The notes under the pieces were generated by a model. The model was not told where the DNA came from, searched no databases, and saw only the letters and a list, made by a program, of their open reading frames with translations. From positions 1 through 21,104 of the forward strand of contig JAUPTR010000006.1 in the NCBI GenBank assembly GCA_030917985.1: a stretch of DNA of 21,104 nucleotides, in the 5' to 3' direction. The position numbers were made by a program, and so were the translations under genes. This stretch comes from Pseudomonadota bacterium. Its GTDB lineage: Bacteria > Pseudomonadota > Gammaproteobacteria > Burkholderiales > SCOH01. Below, piece after piece: positions 1 through 6,959 of this stretch. Position 1 is the first letter of the stretch. Each line of letters starts with the position of its first letter.

Positions 1-920
1 CCACCAGACTGGCAACCGCACTGCTGGGTGACAGCATTGCCAGCAATATGTTCATGCTGGGTTATGCCTGGCAGCACGGGCTGATCCCGGTATCGGAATC
101 CGCGATTCTTGGTGCAATCCGCCTCAACGGCGCGGCGGTGGAGATGAACCAGCAGGCATTTCTCTGGGGTCGGCATGCGGCAGTGGATGGCGCACGTGTT
201 GAACGACTGGCATTTCCGGAGCTGGAACAGACCATCCAGCGCGCGCTGGAAACTACCCTGCAGGATATTGTCGAGCACCGCACCAGCTATTTGCGCGCCT
301 ATCAGAACGATGCTTATGCCCAGCGCTTCCAGCAGCGTGTTCAGGCGGTGGCAGCGCTGGAAAGTCGTCTGCTGCCGGGTTCGGAAGTGCTGACACGCAG
401 CGTGGCCAAAAGCTATTTCAAACTACTGGCTTACAAGGATGAATATGAAGTTGCACGCCTGTATGGCGATGGCGAATTCGAGTCCGAACTACGCCGGCAA
501 TTTGGTGGTGATTTCAGCCTGCAGTTTCATCTGGGAGCCAGCTGGATGCAGCGCGGCGGCAAGCCACGTAAATTCGATCTGGGGCCATGGCTGATGCCGC
601 TATTCCGCGTGCTCAGCAAACTACGCTGGTTACGTGGCACCCGTTTTGATCCATTCGGCTGGCAGGCAGATCGTCGTCTGGAACGACAGCTGATTCGACG
701 TTATGAGCACACGCTGGATACATTAATGATTGGCCTGCATAACGATAATCTGCAATTAGCGGCGGAAATCGCGTCTCTGGCAGAAAAGATTCGCGGTTAT
801 GGCCATATCAAACAGGCAAATGCAGACAAGATACTGCCGCAATGGGATGCCTTGCTGGCCCGGTTCCAGCAGCAGCCCGCCAAAGCCAGCGTCAGCCATA
901 CCGCTACCGTCAGGCTATGA
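1..920 (+). CDS. Indolepyruvate ferredoxin oxidoreductase, C-terminal part (5' truncated by window)
   Basis: The reading frame is open from base 3 (codons begin ACC AGA CTG) with no start codon needed, and it stops at TGA 918-920, so this is the last ~305 codons of a longer gene. The visible protein begins TRLATALLGDSIASNMFMLG and continues with GYAWQHGLIPVSESAILGAI, which I recognise as the end of the gamma (pyruvate oxidoreductase-like) part of the large fused indolepyruvate ferredoxin oxidoreductases. The following ~200 residues match the helical C-terminal extension of these ~1150-residue bacterial proteins. The family oxidatively decarboxylates aryl-pyruvates to aryl-acetyl-CoA with ferredoxin as electron acceptor, in aromatic amino acid breakdown. 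The TPP- and FeS-binding parts lie upstream of the window and cannot be checked. A hairpin terminator follows 30 bases after the stop. Confidence 0.85.
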   Translation, partial: TRLATALLGDSIASNMFMLGYAWQHGLIPVSESAILGAIRLNGAAVEMNQQAFLWGRHAAVDGARVERLAFPELEQTIQRALETTLQDIVEHRTSYLRAYQNDAYAQRFQQRVQAVAALESRLLPGSEVLTRSVAKSYFKLLAYKDEYEVARLYGDGEFESELRRQFGGDFSLQFHLGASWMQRGGKPRKFDLGPWLMPLFRVLSKLRWLRGTRFDPFGWQADRRLERQLIRRYEHTLDTLMIGLHNDNLQLAAEIASLAEKIRGYGHIKQANADKILPQWDALLARFQQQPAKASVSHTATVRL

Positions 921-951
921 GCGTGGAGCCCTGATCAAAAGGACAACAAAA

Positions 952-980
952 AAGCACCGGGCCATCAGGCCTCGGTGCTT
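952..980. terminator. Bidirectional rho-independent terminator
   Basis: AAGCACCG plus GGCC (952-963) pairs with GGCCTCGGTGCTT (968-980) around an ATCA loop with one bulged base. On the plus strand it is followed by CTTTCT. On the minus strand the flanking A-run (947-953) becomes a U-run, which is the better terminator. It therefore ends the minus-strand chemosensory-like operon (stop of the CheY gene at 1000) and probably also the plus-strand oxidoreductase gene. Confidence 0.85.
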
Positions 981-999
981 CTTTCTGTCAGGCAAATGC

Positions 1000-1365
1000 T
1001 TAACCGGCCAGTTTCTTGAATGCCTCCAACACTGCATCGCCCTTGAATGGCTTGACGATCCAGCCCTTGATGCCGGCAGCCTTGCCGCGCTCTTTCATGG
1101 ACGGGCTGCTTTCGGTGGTCAACATGATGATGTTGACCGTGCTATTACCCATCTCACCACGAATTTTTTCCACCATGGTCAGGCCGTCCATATTTGGCAT
1201 ATTGACGTCGCTCACCACCAGCTTGATGCCCGGATCGGCTTTCAGTTTAGCCAGACCATCCTTGCCGTCGACAGCAGTGGCGACATCCAGGCCGGCGTTT
1301 TTCAGAAAACCGGCTACTTCATCGCGCACGGTACTCGAGTCATCAACAATAAGAATCTTTGCCAT
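1000..1365 (-). CDS. cheY: CheY-type single-domain response regulator
   Basis: This is a stand-alone receiver domain of 121 residues, the normal CheY length, with no output domain. The phosphorylation site is intact: acidic pair D8/D9, phosphoacceptor D53 in VVSDVNMPNMDG, T83 in IIMLTTES and K105 in the VKPF signature. It is the last gene of a five-gene minus-strand operon, 19 bases after the CheX-fusion gene, and is followed by a hairpin terminator at 952-980. The likely phosphate donor is the Hpt domain of the kinase encoded at 3699-5963, and the likely phosphatases are the two CheX-like neighbours. The target (flagellar switch or something else) is not shown by the sequence. The start ATG is preceded by a modest AGGGAAG-like ribosome site. 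The symbol is by family; a paralogue of the flagellar CheY elsewhere in the genome is likely. Confidence 0.93.
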   Translation of the reverse strand: MAKILIVDDSSTVRDEVAGFLKNAGLDVATAVDGKDGLAKLKADPGIKLVVSDVNMPNMDGLTMVEKIRGEMGNSTVNIIMLTTESSPSMKERGKAAGIKGWIVKPFKGDAVLEAFKKLAG

Positions 1366-1384
1366 TTCATTCTTCCCTAGAAGA

Positions 1385-2341
1385 TTAAAACAATTCCAGC
1401 TCGCCGGAATCTACCAATTCGTCAACGTCGCAGGTGATTTCCTTGAAATCTTCCGGTGACCAGTTAAGGTTGAAAATAAAGCGTTGATACAGCTTAACGG
1501 TACGACCGCTGGCCTCATCCACTAATGTATAGATAAAGCATAGCTGCGGATTGTCGGTGCCAAACGAAATATATTTATGTTTGTGGTTCACAATCAGTGG
1601 AACCTGAATCTTGCTGCCTGCCGAACCGGCATCGCCAATGTAACGATTCTTGAAGGAGCCCCAGATCAGATTGGTCACTTCACCGAGGAAGCTGTTGGCC
1701 GCACGGAAATCGGCAACCTCGGCAGAGGGGCGATACAACTCCAGAAAATCGAGAATCGGCTGTTCTTCGGTTTGCAGCATCATATAGCCACGGCACCAGG
1801 AGCTTTCCAGCGGAATCAGGCTGAACACCTCACCAAAGATGATGCGGTCGCGCACAATATACGGTGCTTCCGTCAACATGGTCGGGTTGATCTTGAACTG
1901 GCTGGTAAGCACGCTTCCGGTAATTTCCGAAATACCGCGAACCAGCGCATTCGGATAAACCAGGCAGAAAATATATTCATCAATCACCGAACGCAGCGCA
2001 GGCATGTCGCTGGCGACATAAGCGGCACAAAACACACGGCGCAGTTCTTCCGGCAAATCATCCAGGGTCGCAGTTTTTTCGCGGCGCAGAATAAGTGGCA
2101 GTTCGCCGCGCACCGACTGAATCATCATGGCGATTTCGGCATTTTCTTCCGGGGTATCGCCATAATTCTCAGAATACAGAATCGCTCCCAGATCGATATT
2201 GGAACGCAATACCGACATCAGATTGTTTTTCTGCACTTTCAAGCCGGCAAGATTGTTTTCGTCGCAAAAGTGTTTGATGGTATCCGCATATTCCGGGCTG
2301 TTATCCAGCACCAAAACCTTGCTGAGCAATTTGTCAGTCAT
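1385..2341 (-). CDS. Degenerate receiver domain fused to a CheX-like phosphatase
   Basis: 318 residues from the ATG at 2341, which sits 11 bases after AAGGAGAC (2351-2358). A TTG three codons upstream (2350) is too close to that site. Residues 1-125 look like a receiver fold (KVLVLDNSPE at the first strand), but the expected phosphoacceptor strand reads LGAILYSENYG, with Ser/Glu in place of Asp, and the Lys strand reads FCAAYVASDM, without Lys. It is thus probably a pseudo-receiver. Residues ~130-300 resemble the CheX/CheC/FliY phosphatase fold: S217, E221 and N224 in SFLGEVTNLIWG, with a proline at 248, close to the family pattern (D/S)xxxExxN~22P. The protein ends in an acidic tail, VDELVDSGELELF, shared in part with the neighbouring CheX protein. 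Inferred role: dephosphorylation of the adjacent CheY, possibly docked or dimerised through the pseudo-receiver. Fourth of five genes in the operon. Confidence 0.8.
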   Translation of the reverse strand: MTDKLLSKVLVLDNSPEYADTIKHFCDENNLAGLKVQKNNLMSVLRSNIDLGAILYSENYGDTPEENAEIAMMIQSVRGELPLILRREKTATLDDLPEELRRVFCAAYVASDMPALRSVIDEYIFCLVYPNALVRGISEITGSVLTSQFKINPTMLTEAPYIVRDRIIFGEVFSLIPLESSWCRGYMMLQTEEQPILDFLELYRPSAEVADFRAANSFLGEVTNLIWGSFKNRYIGDAGSAGSKIQVPLIVNHKHKYISFGTDNPQLCFIYTLVDEASGRTVKLYQRFIFNLNWSPEDFKEITCDVDELVDSGELELF

Positions 2342-2368
2342 ATTATTCAAGTCTCCTTCGGTGCTGCG

Positions 2369-2908
2369 TCAGAACAATTCGAGCATGCCGGTATCTTCTT
2401 CTGCGGCCGACATTTCCACAGCAAAATCAATCGGCTGATATTCACAAAAGCAAATACTGGCGTGCATCTGAATCGAGTTATTAATGTTGATTGTGTAGCC
2501 GCCGACAAAGCCCGGCTTCAACTCCTCCAGAAACGACATGCATTTGCTATCCAGCGCATACGGCGTGGACATGCCCAGATGCGGAAAATAATTCAGCAAA
2601 TCCCGATTCATGGCGCCACAACACAGATTGCCGATTTCCGACAATGCCTCCACCAGCGAACGTTCGCTACTGCCGCGTGTAAAGTAGTCTTTCAGCTCTT
2701 GTGTATCGTCGATGTGAAAAATGGTCAGCAGCCGAAACAGGAATGATGAAATCGTCAAAACAATCACGGTCTGCTCGGGAAACTCGGTAACTGCCATGTC
2801 GGTCACCGGCTGGATGTCTACAACATCATCCGCCCCGAGCGCCAGATTGCTCCTGGCCGCTTTCATGAAAATGAATTCGACGCCCTCTTTGGCCTGTTCA
2901 CTGATCAT
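2369..2908 (-). CDS. CheX-like phospho-CheY phosphatase
   Basis: 179 residues from the ATG at 2908, which lies 4 bases past the TGA of the upstream gene. A GTG at 2929 would give 186 residues and overlap that gene by 17 bases, so the start is uncertain. The central segment LVEALSEIGNLCCGAM holds E91 and N94, the acid-x-x-Asn pair that positions water for Asp-phosphate hydrolysis in CheC/CheX/FliY proteins. P116 follows at about the expected distance. An Asp/Ser four residues before E91 is replaced by E87. Length and layout fit a single-domain CheX. The C-terminus, AAEEDTGMLELF, ends in the same D(S/T)GxLELF as the CheX-fusion protein encoded next. It is expected to dephosphorylate the operon's CheY in the cytoplasm. 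The spacing of 4 and 27 bases to its neighbours indicates co-transcription. Confidence 0.8.
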   Translation of the reverse strand: MISEQAKEGVEFIFMKAARSNLALGADDVVDIQPVTDMAVTEFPEQTVIVLTISSFLFRLLTIFHIDDTQELKDYFTRGSSERSLVEALSEIGNLCCGAMNRDLLNYFPHLGMSTPYALDSKCMSFLEELKPGFVGGYTININNSIQMHASICFCEYQPIDFAVEMSAAEEDTGMLELF

Positions 2909-2912
2909 GATC

Positions 2913-3677
2913 TCAGTCCAGTTTTGCACGCAGCTGGTTGACCATCGACTCCATGCTGCTAAGCGCAGCCATCATCATTTTTCCGCCAGCCTGGATGTCC
3001 TGGAAGGTTGAGGTGGTGGTCAGGTCATTTTTGTGCAGATTACTGCTGTAATCTTTGGACAGTGCCTCTGAGCGACCTGCCAGCTTGCGCACCTCTTCTG
3101 CAACCACGGCAAAGCCACGACCGGAATCACCGGCTCGGGCAGCCTCGATCGAGGCGTTCAGTGACAGAATGATCACCTGCTTGACGATAGATGAGAACTC
3201 CTGATTCTTGGTGTGCATGTTGCGGTTTTGCGCCATCAGGGAAATCATTTCCTCATGCCAGTGTTCGAACGTAACCGCAACACTCTTCAGCTGCCCAGCC
3301 TCCTTTGCCAAACGATTCGCCTGGGTCAGCAACTCATCCTTGAGCTGCATGTAGCGAGCATTTGCCTCTTCCACATCACGGGCATTATTGTCCGCCAACT
3401 CGGACAGATCAGCCTGCGCCTGTTGCAGTGTCGATTGCATGAGTGATGCATCCTGCTGCAAACGACTGATTTCCGCATGCAGCGAAGACGCCGATGCGTC
3501 GCTCTCGGCCAAACGCTGCCTCAAAGACTCATGGGCATGCTGAGCCGCCTGAAGTTGGGCTTCCAGATCCGTGCGTACCCGTGCCAGTAGTTTGTTATGC
3601 TGCGTCCGCAGATAGATATAAGCGCCGGTTGCACAGGCCGCACCGCCCAGAAGGAATTGTGGCAATCCATCGATCAA
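2913..3677 (-). CDS. Membrane-anchored MCP signalling-tip protein without sensor or HAMP domain
   Basis: 254 residues from a TTG start at 3677, chosen because GGGGGAG (3684-3690) lies 6 bases upstream and no better in-frame ATG exists. Residues ~5-23 form one N-terminal membrane segment (LPQFLLGGAACATGAYIYL). Residues ~26-130 are highly charged heptad-like coiled coil. Residues 165-205 contain the chemoreceptor hairpin tip, SLNASIEAARAGDSGRGFAV followed by VAEEVRKLAGRS. Typical MCPs have a periplasmic sensor, HAMP and ~500 residues; here only the anchor, coil and a short tip remain, and the usual QTNLLALNA at the tip reads VIILSLNA. The gene lies between the kinase gene (21-base gap) and the CheX gene. 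Inferred role: coupling or scaffold partner for the adjacent CheA-like kinase, replacing a receptor. Input, if any, is unknown. Confidence 0.82.
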   Translation of the reverse strand: MIDGLPQFLLGGAACATGAYIYLRTQHNKLLARVRTDLEAQLQAAQHAHESLRQRLAESDASASSLHAEISRLQQDASLMQSTLQQAQADLSELADNNARDVEEANARYMQLKDELLTQANRLAKEAGQLKSVAVTFEHWHEEMISLMAQNRNMHTKNQEFSSIVKQVIILSLNASIEAARAGDSGRGFAVVAEEVRKLAGRSEALSKDYSSNLHKNDLTTTSTFQDIQAGGKMMMAALSSMESMVNQLRAKLD

Positions 3678-3698
3678 TTTTATCTCCCCCGCCGGAAA

Positions 3699-5963
3699 TC
3701 AGAAGCTAAATGCCGATTGAGGCAAATTGATTACAAACGTGAACGGCGTAAATCCAAACTCGCCACCCGGATTGTCCAGTTCGACGCTTACACCGCCGCC
3801 CTGCTCCTGCAGAAAGGTACGGACAGCATCCATTCCCACCCCGCGGCCGGAGACCTGAGTCACTTGCGATGCAGTTGACAGGCCGGACTGGAATATCAGC
3901 TCGGCAACCTCCGCCGGCGTCGGCTTTTCTGCATTGCTGAATACGCCGTTGGCCACACCTTTCTCGTACAGCTTGTGCAAGGCCAGACCACGGCCATCAT
4001 CGTGGATACGCAGTTGCTTGCCACCTTCATGCTCGACACAGGTAAAACTGATCCGCCCCTGCTCCGGCTTACCGGCAGCAACACGCTGTTCCGGTGCCTC
4101 GATGCCATGATCCAGCGAGTTGCGCACAATGTGCATCAGCGAGCTCTTCAGGGCTTCGGCAAAGGTATTGTTGAACGCGATATCACCGTTGACGATTTCT
4201 ACCGACGGCGTTGGCTTGTTCAACTCCTTGGCCAGCGACGACATCGAATCCACCGCGCCGGAAACAAGGCGCTGCAGCGGGATCAAGCCCAAGTGGCCGA
4301 CCACCTTTTGCAGTGTGGCCAGCGTTTCAGCGCTGCTTGCAGCAGCCAGCTCGGAAGTCATTTTGCGCAGCGACGTGATTTCATCCACGCTGATAAAGGC
4401 ACCACGAGTGGTCAGCAGATCAGATGCACGGCCCTTGCGGCCCAGCTTGTCTTCGTTGATTTCAACATACCTGCCGATCGCGGCTGCTACGGCGTCCAGC
4501 TCCTGCAGCATCTGCTCTGCATTCCATTCGGCATCCGCCTCTTTACGCAGACGGTCGTATTCCATCTCTGCTGCATGGGCAGCATCGGTGATGAGCTTGA
4601 ATTCGTAAGTACGGGCATTGCCTTTGATGGTATGCATATTACGGAACAAGGCCGATACCACATCGGCATCCTTGCCCACTGCCGACTCGATAAGCTTGCG
4701 GTTTTCTGCCACAAACTTGTTGGCTGAATCGATAAAATCGTTGAACTTGCCGATCGAGATCTTGATGATCTGCGAAATGAGATCGAGCTCTTCTTTCTGA
4801 TGTGCGGCAGCCAGTTCCAGTTCGCGCAGGTGGGTCACGTCCTGTACGATCAACAGCACCTTGTCGACGCAGTCGTCATCGTTCTTGATCGGGCTCCAGT
4901 CCATTTGCAGAATCTTGTTGTGACCATCAGCCCCCTTGATCTGCATTTCAGTAGCCAGCAAGTGGCTGTTGAAATCAAACATCATCGAATCTTCGCCAAT
5001 GATGGCACCCAGAGCGACAACGATCTGATCCTTGCTGTCCACTCCCAGCGTGGAGCTGGAAAACAGCGCCTCCATCACGTCACGGCCAGCCAGATCGCTG
5101 GTGCCGAAAATGGTGCTGAGATAGGCCGAATATTCCGGGTGCAGGCGATTGCCGGGCACGACAGTACACACTCCCAGACTCATGTTGTTCAACATGGCGT
5201 TGATATCATGCGTCTTCTGGCTCAACTGTGCGGTACGTTCGGCAACACGCAGCTCCAAGGTCGCATTCTGTTCGGCAATCACCGCAGTCATCTTCACGGT
5301 GTTGCGAATGAAGAACACCAGCACACCCATGAAAATCAGGTTCATTGCACCGATGATCAGGCCCAGATACAGGCTCATGCGCGTTGTTTTTTGCGATTCG
5401 AGCAGCGTCTGAACAAAATTGTCGTAACTGGTTTTGCGGAAATTCTTGATTTCTTCCTTCAGCGCCAGCAGCGAAGCATTCATCTTCTCTGCCGCCTGGG
5501 GGTCAACCTCACCCTTGTTCTTGATCAAAGCCGTCGAGGTTGATGCGGCCAGATTCTTATATTGCTGAAACTGGCTGCGCAGTTTGGCGATATCCGCAGC
5601 GCGAGCGGGGTATAACTTGGCCATTTCGCCAAACACGCCATCGGCCTGTTTGTAGAATTCCGATGCCTCGTCGATCATGTCGGTTTCACCGATCATCGCC
5701 GCCTGCATGAAGCGCTCTTCCATTTTGTCCAGCCGGACAATATTGGCATCTACCCGTTCGAGAACCGGGAAATACAAATCGCGGATTTCAGATAACTGCT
5801 CACCGCTTTCCACCGATTTTTTGACGTTGTAGGTAGAAAACGCCAGGAAGATGAAAATGGCCACCCCCACCATGAGGATGATTTTGCGCATCGGATTGGC
5901 ATCCTCGGTAGCTTTGCCAGTTACAACCGATGCATCTTGCGCTTGAATGGTTTTCTCGTTCAC
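3699..5963 (-). CDS. Membrane-bound CheA-like histidine kinase with own sensor, PAS-like region and internal Hpt; no P5 domain
   Basis: 754 residues. Membrane segments at ~27-44 and ~197-220 flank a ~150-residue helical periplasmic region like the four-helix MCP sensor. A coiled coil (ATLELRVAERTAQL) leads to a PAS-like stretch (~255-385). An Hpt domain follows with H444 in MHTIKGNARTYEF. Then comes a CheA-type dimerisation/ATPase region: N box HIVRNSLDHGIE (611-622), G1 HDDGRG (654-659) and G2 GRGVGMD (706-712). The protein ends right after the ATPase, so the CheW-like P5 domain of CheA is missing. It presumably autophosphorylates H444 and passes phosphate to the operon's CheY. The start is a GTG at 5963 with a weak GGAAC ribosome site; ATG at 5891 (M25), preceded by GAGGA, is a serious alternative that leaves the first membrane segment at the N-terminus. 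It is the first gene of the operon. Confidence 0.88.
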   Translation of the reverse strand: MNEKTIQAQDASVVTGKATEDANPMRKIILMVGVAIFIFLAFSTYNVKKSVESGEQLSEIRDLYFPVLERVDANIVRLDKMEERFMQAAMIGETDMIDEASEFYKQADGVFGEMAKLYPARAADIAKLRSQFQQYKNLAASTSTALIKNKGEVDPQAAEKMNASLLALKEEIKNFRKTSYDNFVQTLLESQKTTRMSLYLGLIIGAMNLIFMGVLVFFIRNTVKMTAVIAEQNATLELRVAERTAQLSQKTHDINAMLNNMSLGVCTVVPGNRLHPEYSAYLSTIFGTSDLAGRDVMEALFSSSTLGVDSKDQIVVALGAIIGEDSMMFDFNSHLLATEMQIKGADGHNKILQMDWSPIKNDDDCVDKVLLIVQDVTHLRELELAAAHQKEELDLISQIIKISIGKFNDFIDSANKFVAENRKLIESAVGKDADVVSALFRNMHTIKGNARTYEFKLITDAAHAAEMEYDRLRKEADAEWNAEQMLQELDAVAAAIGRYVEINEDKLGRKGRASDLLTTRGAFISVDEITSLRKMTSELAAASSAETLATLQKVVGHLGLIPLQRLVSGAVDSMSSLAKELNKPTPSVEIVNGDIAFNNTFAEALKSSLMHIVRNSLDHGIEAPEQRVAAGKPEQGRISFTCVEHEGGKQLRIHDDGRGLALHKLYEKGVANGVFSNAEKPTPAEVAELIFQSGLSTASQVTQVSGRGVGMDAVRTFLQEQGGGVSVELDNPGGEFGFTPFTFVINLPQSAFSF

Positions 5964-6631
5964 AGTAGTTCCATGATCATGTGACGTGGACAGAAACAGG
6001 CTTTCCCGGCCACCGCCAGCCGGCGAATGTCAGGCATCTTCAGATCGAATCAAAATACCGGCGGGATTTGGTTACAGGCTTTTCAGCCCACAAACCACGG
6101 AAATGGCAGAAGCGACGCACACCTCTCGAATCTCCCCTGTCCGGCAGATTGCCGCCGGGCTTCCGACTTTCATCCGGCTTTTTGATCCGTTTATCTGTAA
6201 CTGATAGATAGATGAGTTGTTGCTAATTTTCAAGAATCTGAAGCCTGGCCTGGCGTAAGCACCGCTGGCAGCAATCGGCCTCCCACAGCGGATCATGCAG
6301 CAGATGACGCATCGCTGAGTGGAAACAAGTGGCATCACAACACAACCATGCCCGGCCGGAGCAATGACATAATACATATGGAACAAGGCCCTGCAGCCAG
6401 CATGGTCACCCTGGCAGCCTGTCGGACTTGAGTAATCGTCGCGAGCCGGGTGGAAGAATGAGGCCGGATTTGCCTGCTTTTGAGGCGCATAGCAGGTCTA
6501 TGTAACGAGAGAACGGGTAAAAATGGGCTGTTTCTCCCTCTGGCACAGCAGATCAGCCTCAAGTCCGACAGGCTGACAGGGGAAACACGGATTTATCGAC
6601 TACGCAGGCGAATTGCTGCAACAGGTCACAC
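5964..6631. other. Gene-free 668-base intergenic region
   Basis: I see no credible gene between the divergently read kinase and ferredoxin genes. The region must hold the promoter of the minus-strand chemosensory operon and of the ferredoxin gene, but I cannot fix either one. It contains a short GATA tandem run near 6204-6213 and, at 6409-6581, an element with long terminal inverted repeats that is described separately. Short open frames here have no ribosome site or recognisable protein. Confidence 0.7.
6409..6581. mobile_element. MITE-like element or IS remnant with 24-base terminal inverted repeats
   Basis: CAGCCTGTCGGACTTGAG at 6415-6432 is repeated exactly as its reverse complement at 6558-6575. 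The match extends outward through CCCTG with one mismatch (6414), giving 24-base arms at 6409-6432 and 6558-6581 with 23 matches. The 125 bases between hold no gene but include a small dyad, CATAG-N5-CTATG (6488-6502). The form (short, non-coding, long perfect ends) fits a non-autonomous transposable element or the joined ends of a deleted insertion sequence. I see no clear target-site duplication outside the arms, so transposition is inferred. An RNA from the region could also fold into a long hairpin. Confidence 0.6.
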
Positions 6632-6949
6632 ATGTCTTACGTTGAATTCAAATTTGGCGCAGCCACCACAGTCAGGGTCGGCTATCAGCCGGATGGCACG
6701 ACTACATTGCTGGAACTGGCACGCATCGAAGATTTGCCGCTGCACTGGCGCTGCGGGCTTGGCACCTGCGGCACCTGCGCGATTCGCCTGACGCTGCTTG
6801 CGGGTCAGGCGCAGCCGATGGGCAACAAGGAACGGAATGTCCTGGCCCATCACGGCAAGAATGAACAACAAAACGCCAGCGACTGGCACTGGCGTTTGGG
6901 TTGCAGCTACATCCTGAACGGCGCCGACCTGCGCGCCGAATGGGACTGA
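6632..6949 (+). CDS. [2Fe-2S] plant-type ferredoxin
   Basis: 105 residues with the ferredoxin cluster motif C41-x4-C46-x2-C49 (RCGLGTCGTCAIRL) and the distant fourth ligand C91 (RLGCSY). The N-terminal strand pattern (VEFKFGAATTVRVG) is that of the beta-grasp fold. The length is normal for stand-alone plant/adrenodoxin-type ferredoxins. It carries single electrons in the cytoplasm; the partner is unknown. It is not the bacterial 4Fe-4S type expected for the indolepyruvate oxidoreductase 5.7 kb away. It is a single gene that converges with the kinase gene at 6960, leaving only ten bases between the stop codons. An AGGT ribosome site lies 7-8 bases before the ATG. The IR element ends 50 bases upstream, so the promoter may lie in or next to it. 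Confidence 0.88.
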   Translation: MSYVEFKFGAATTVRVGYQPDGTTTLLELARIEDLPLHWRCGLGTCGTCAIRLTLLAGQAQPMGNKERNVLAHHGKNEQQNASDWHWRLGCSYILNGADLRAEWD

Positions 6950-6959
6950 ACACGGCGCA

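Noticed and set aside
1577..2746. 389-codon open frame on the plus strand
   Set aside because: It is antisense to both CheX-like genes, which have recognisable motifs, ribosome sites and operon spacing.
6054..6090. Possible FliA (sigma28) promoter for the chemosensory-like operon, minus strand GCCGGTAT
   Set aside because: The -10 half matches 6 of 8, but no TAAAGTTT-like -35 is found at the correct distance.
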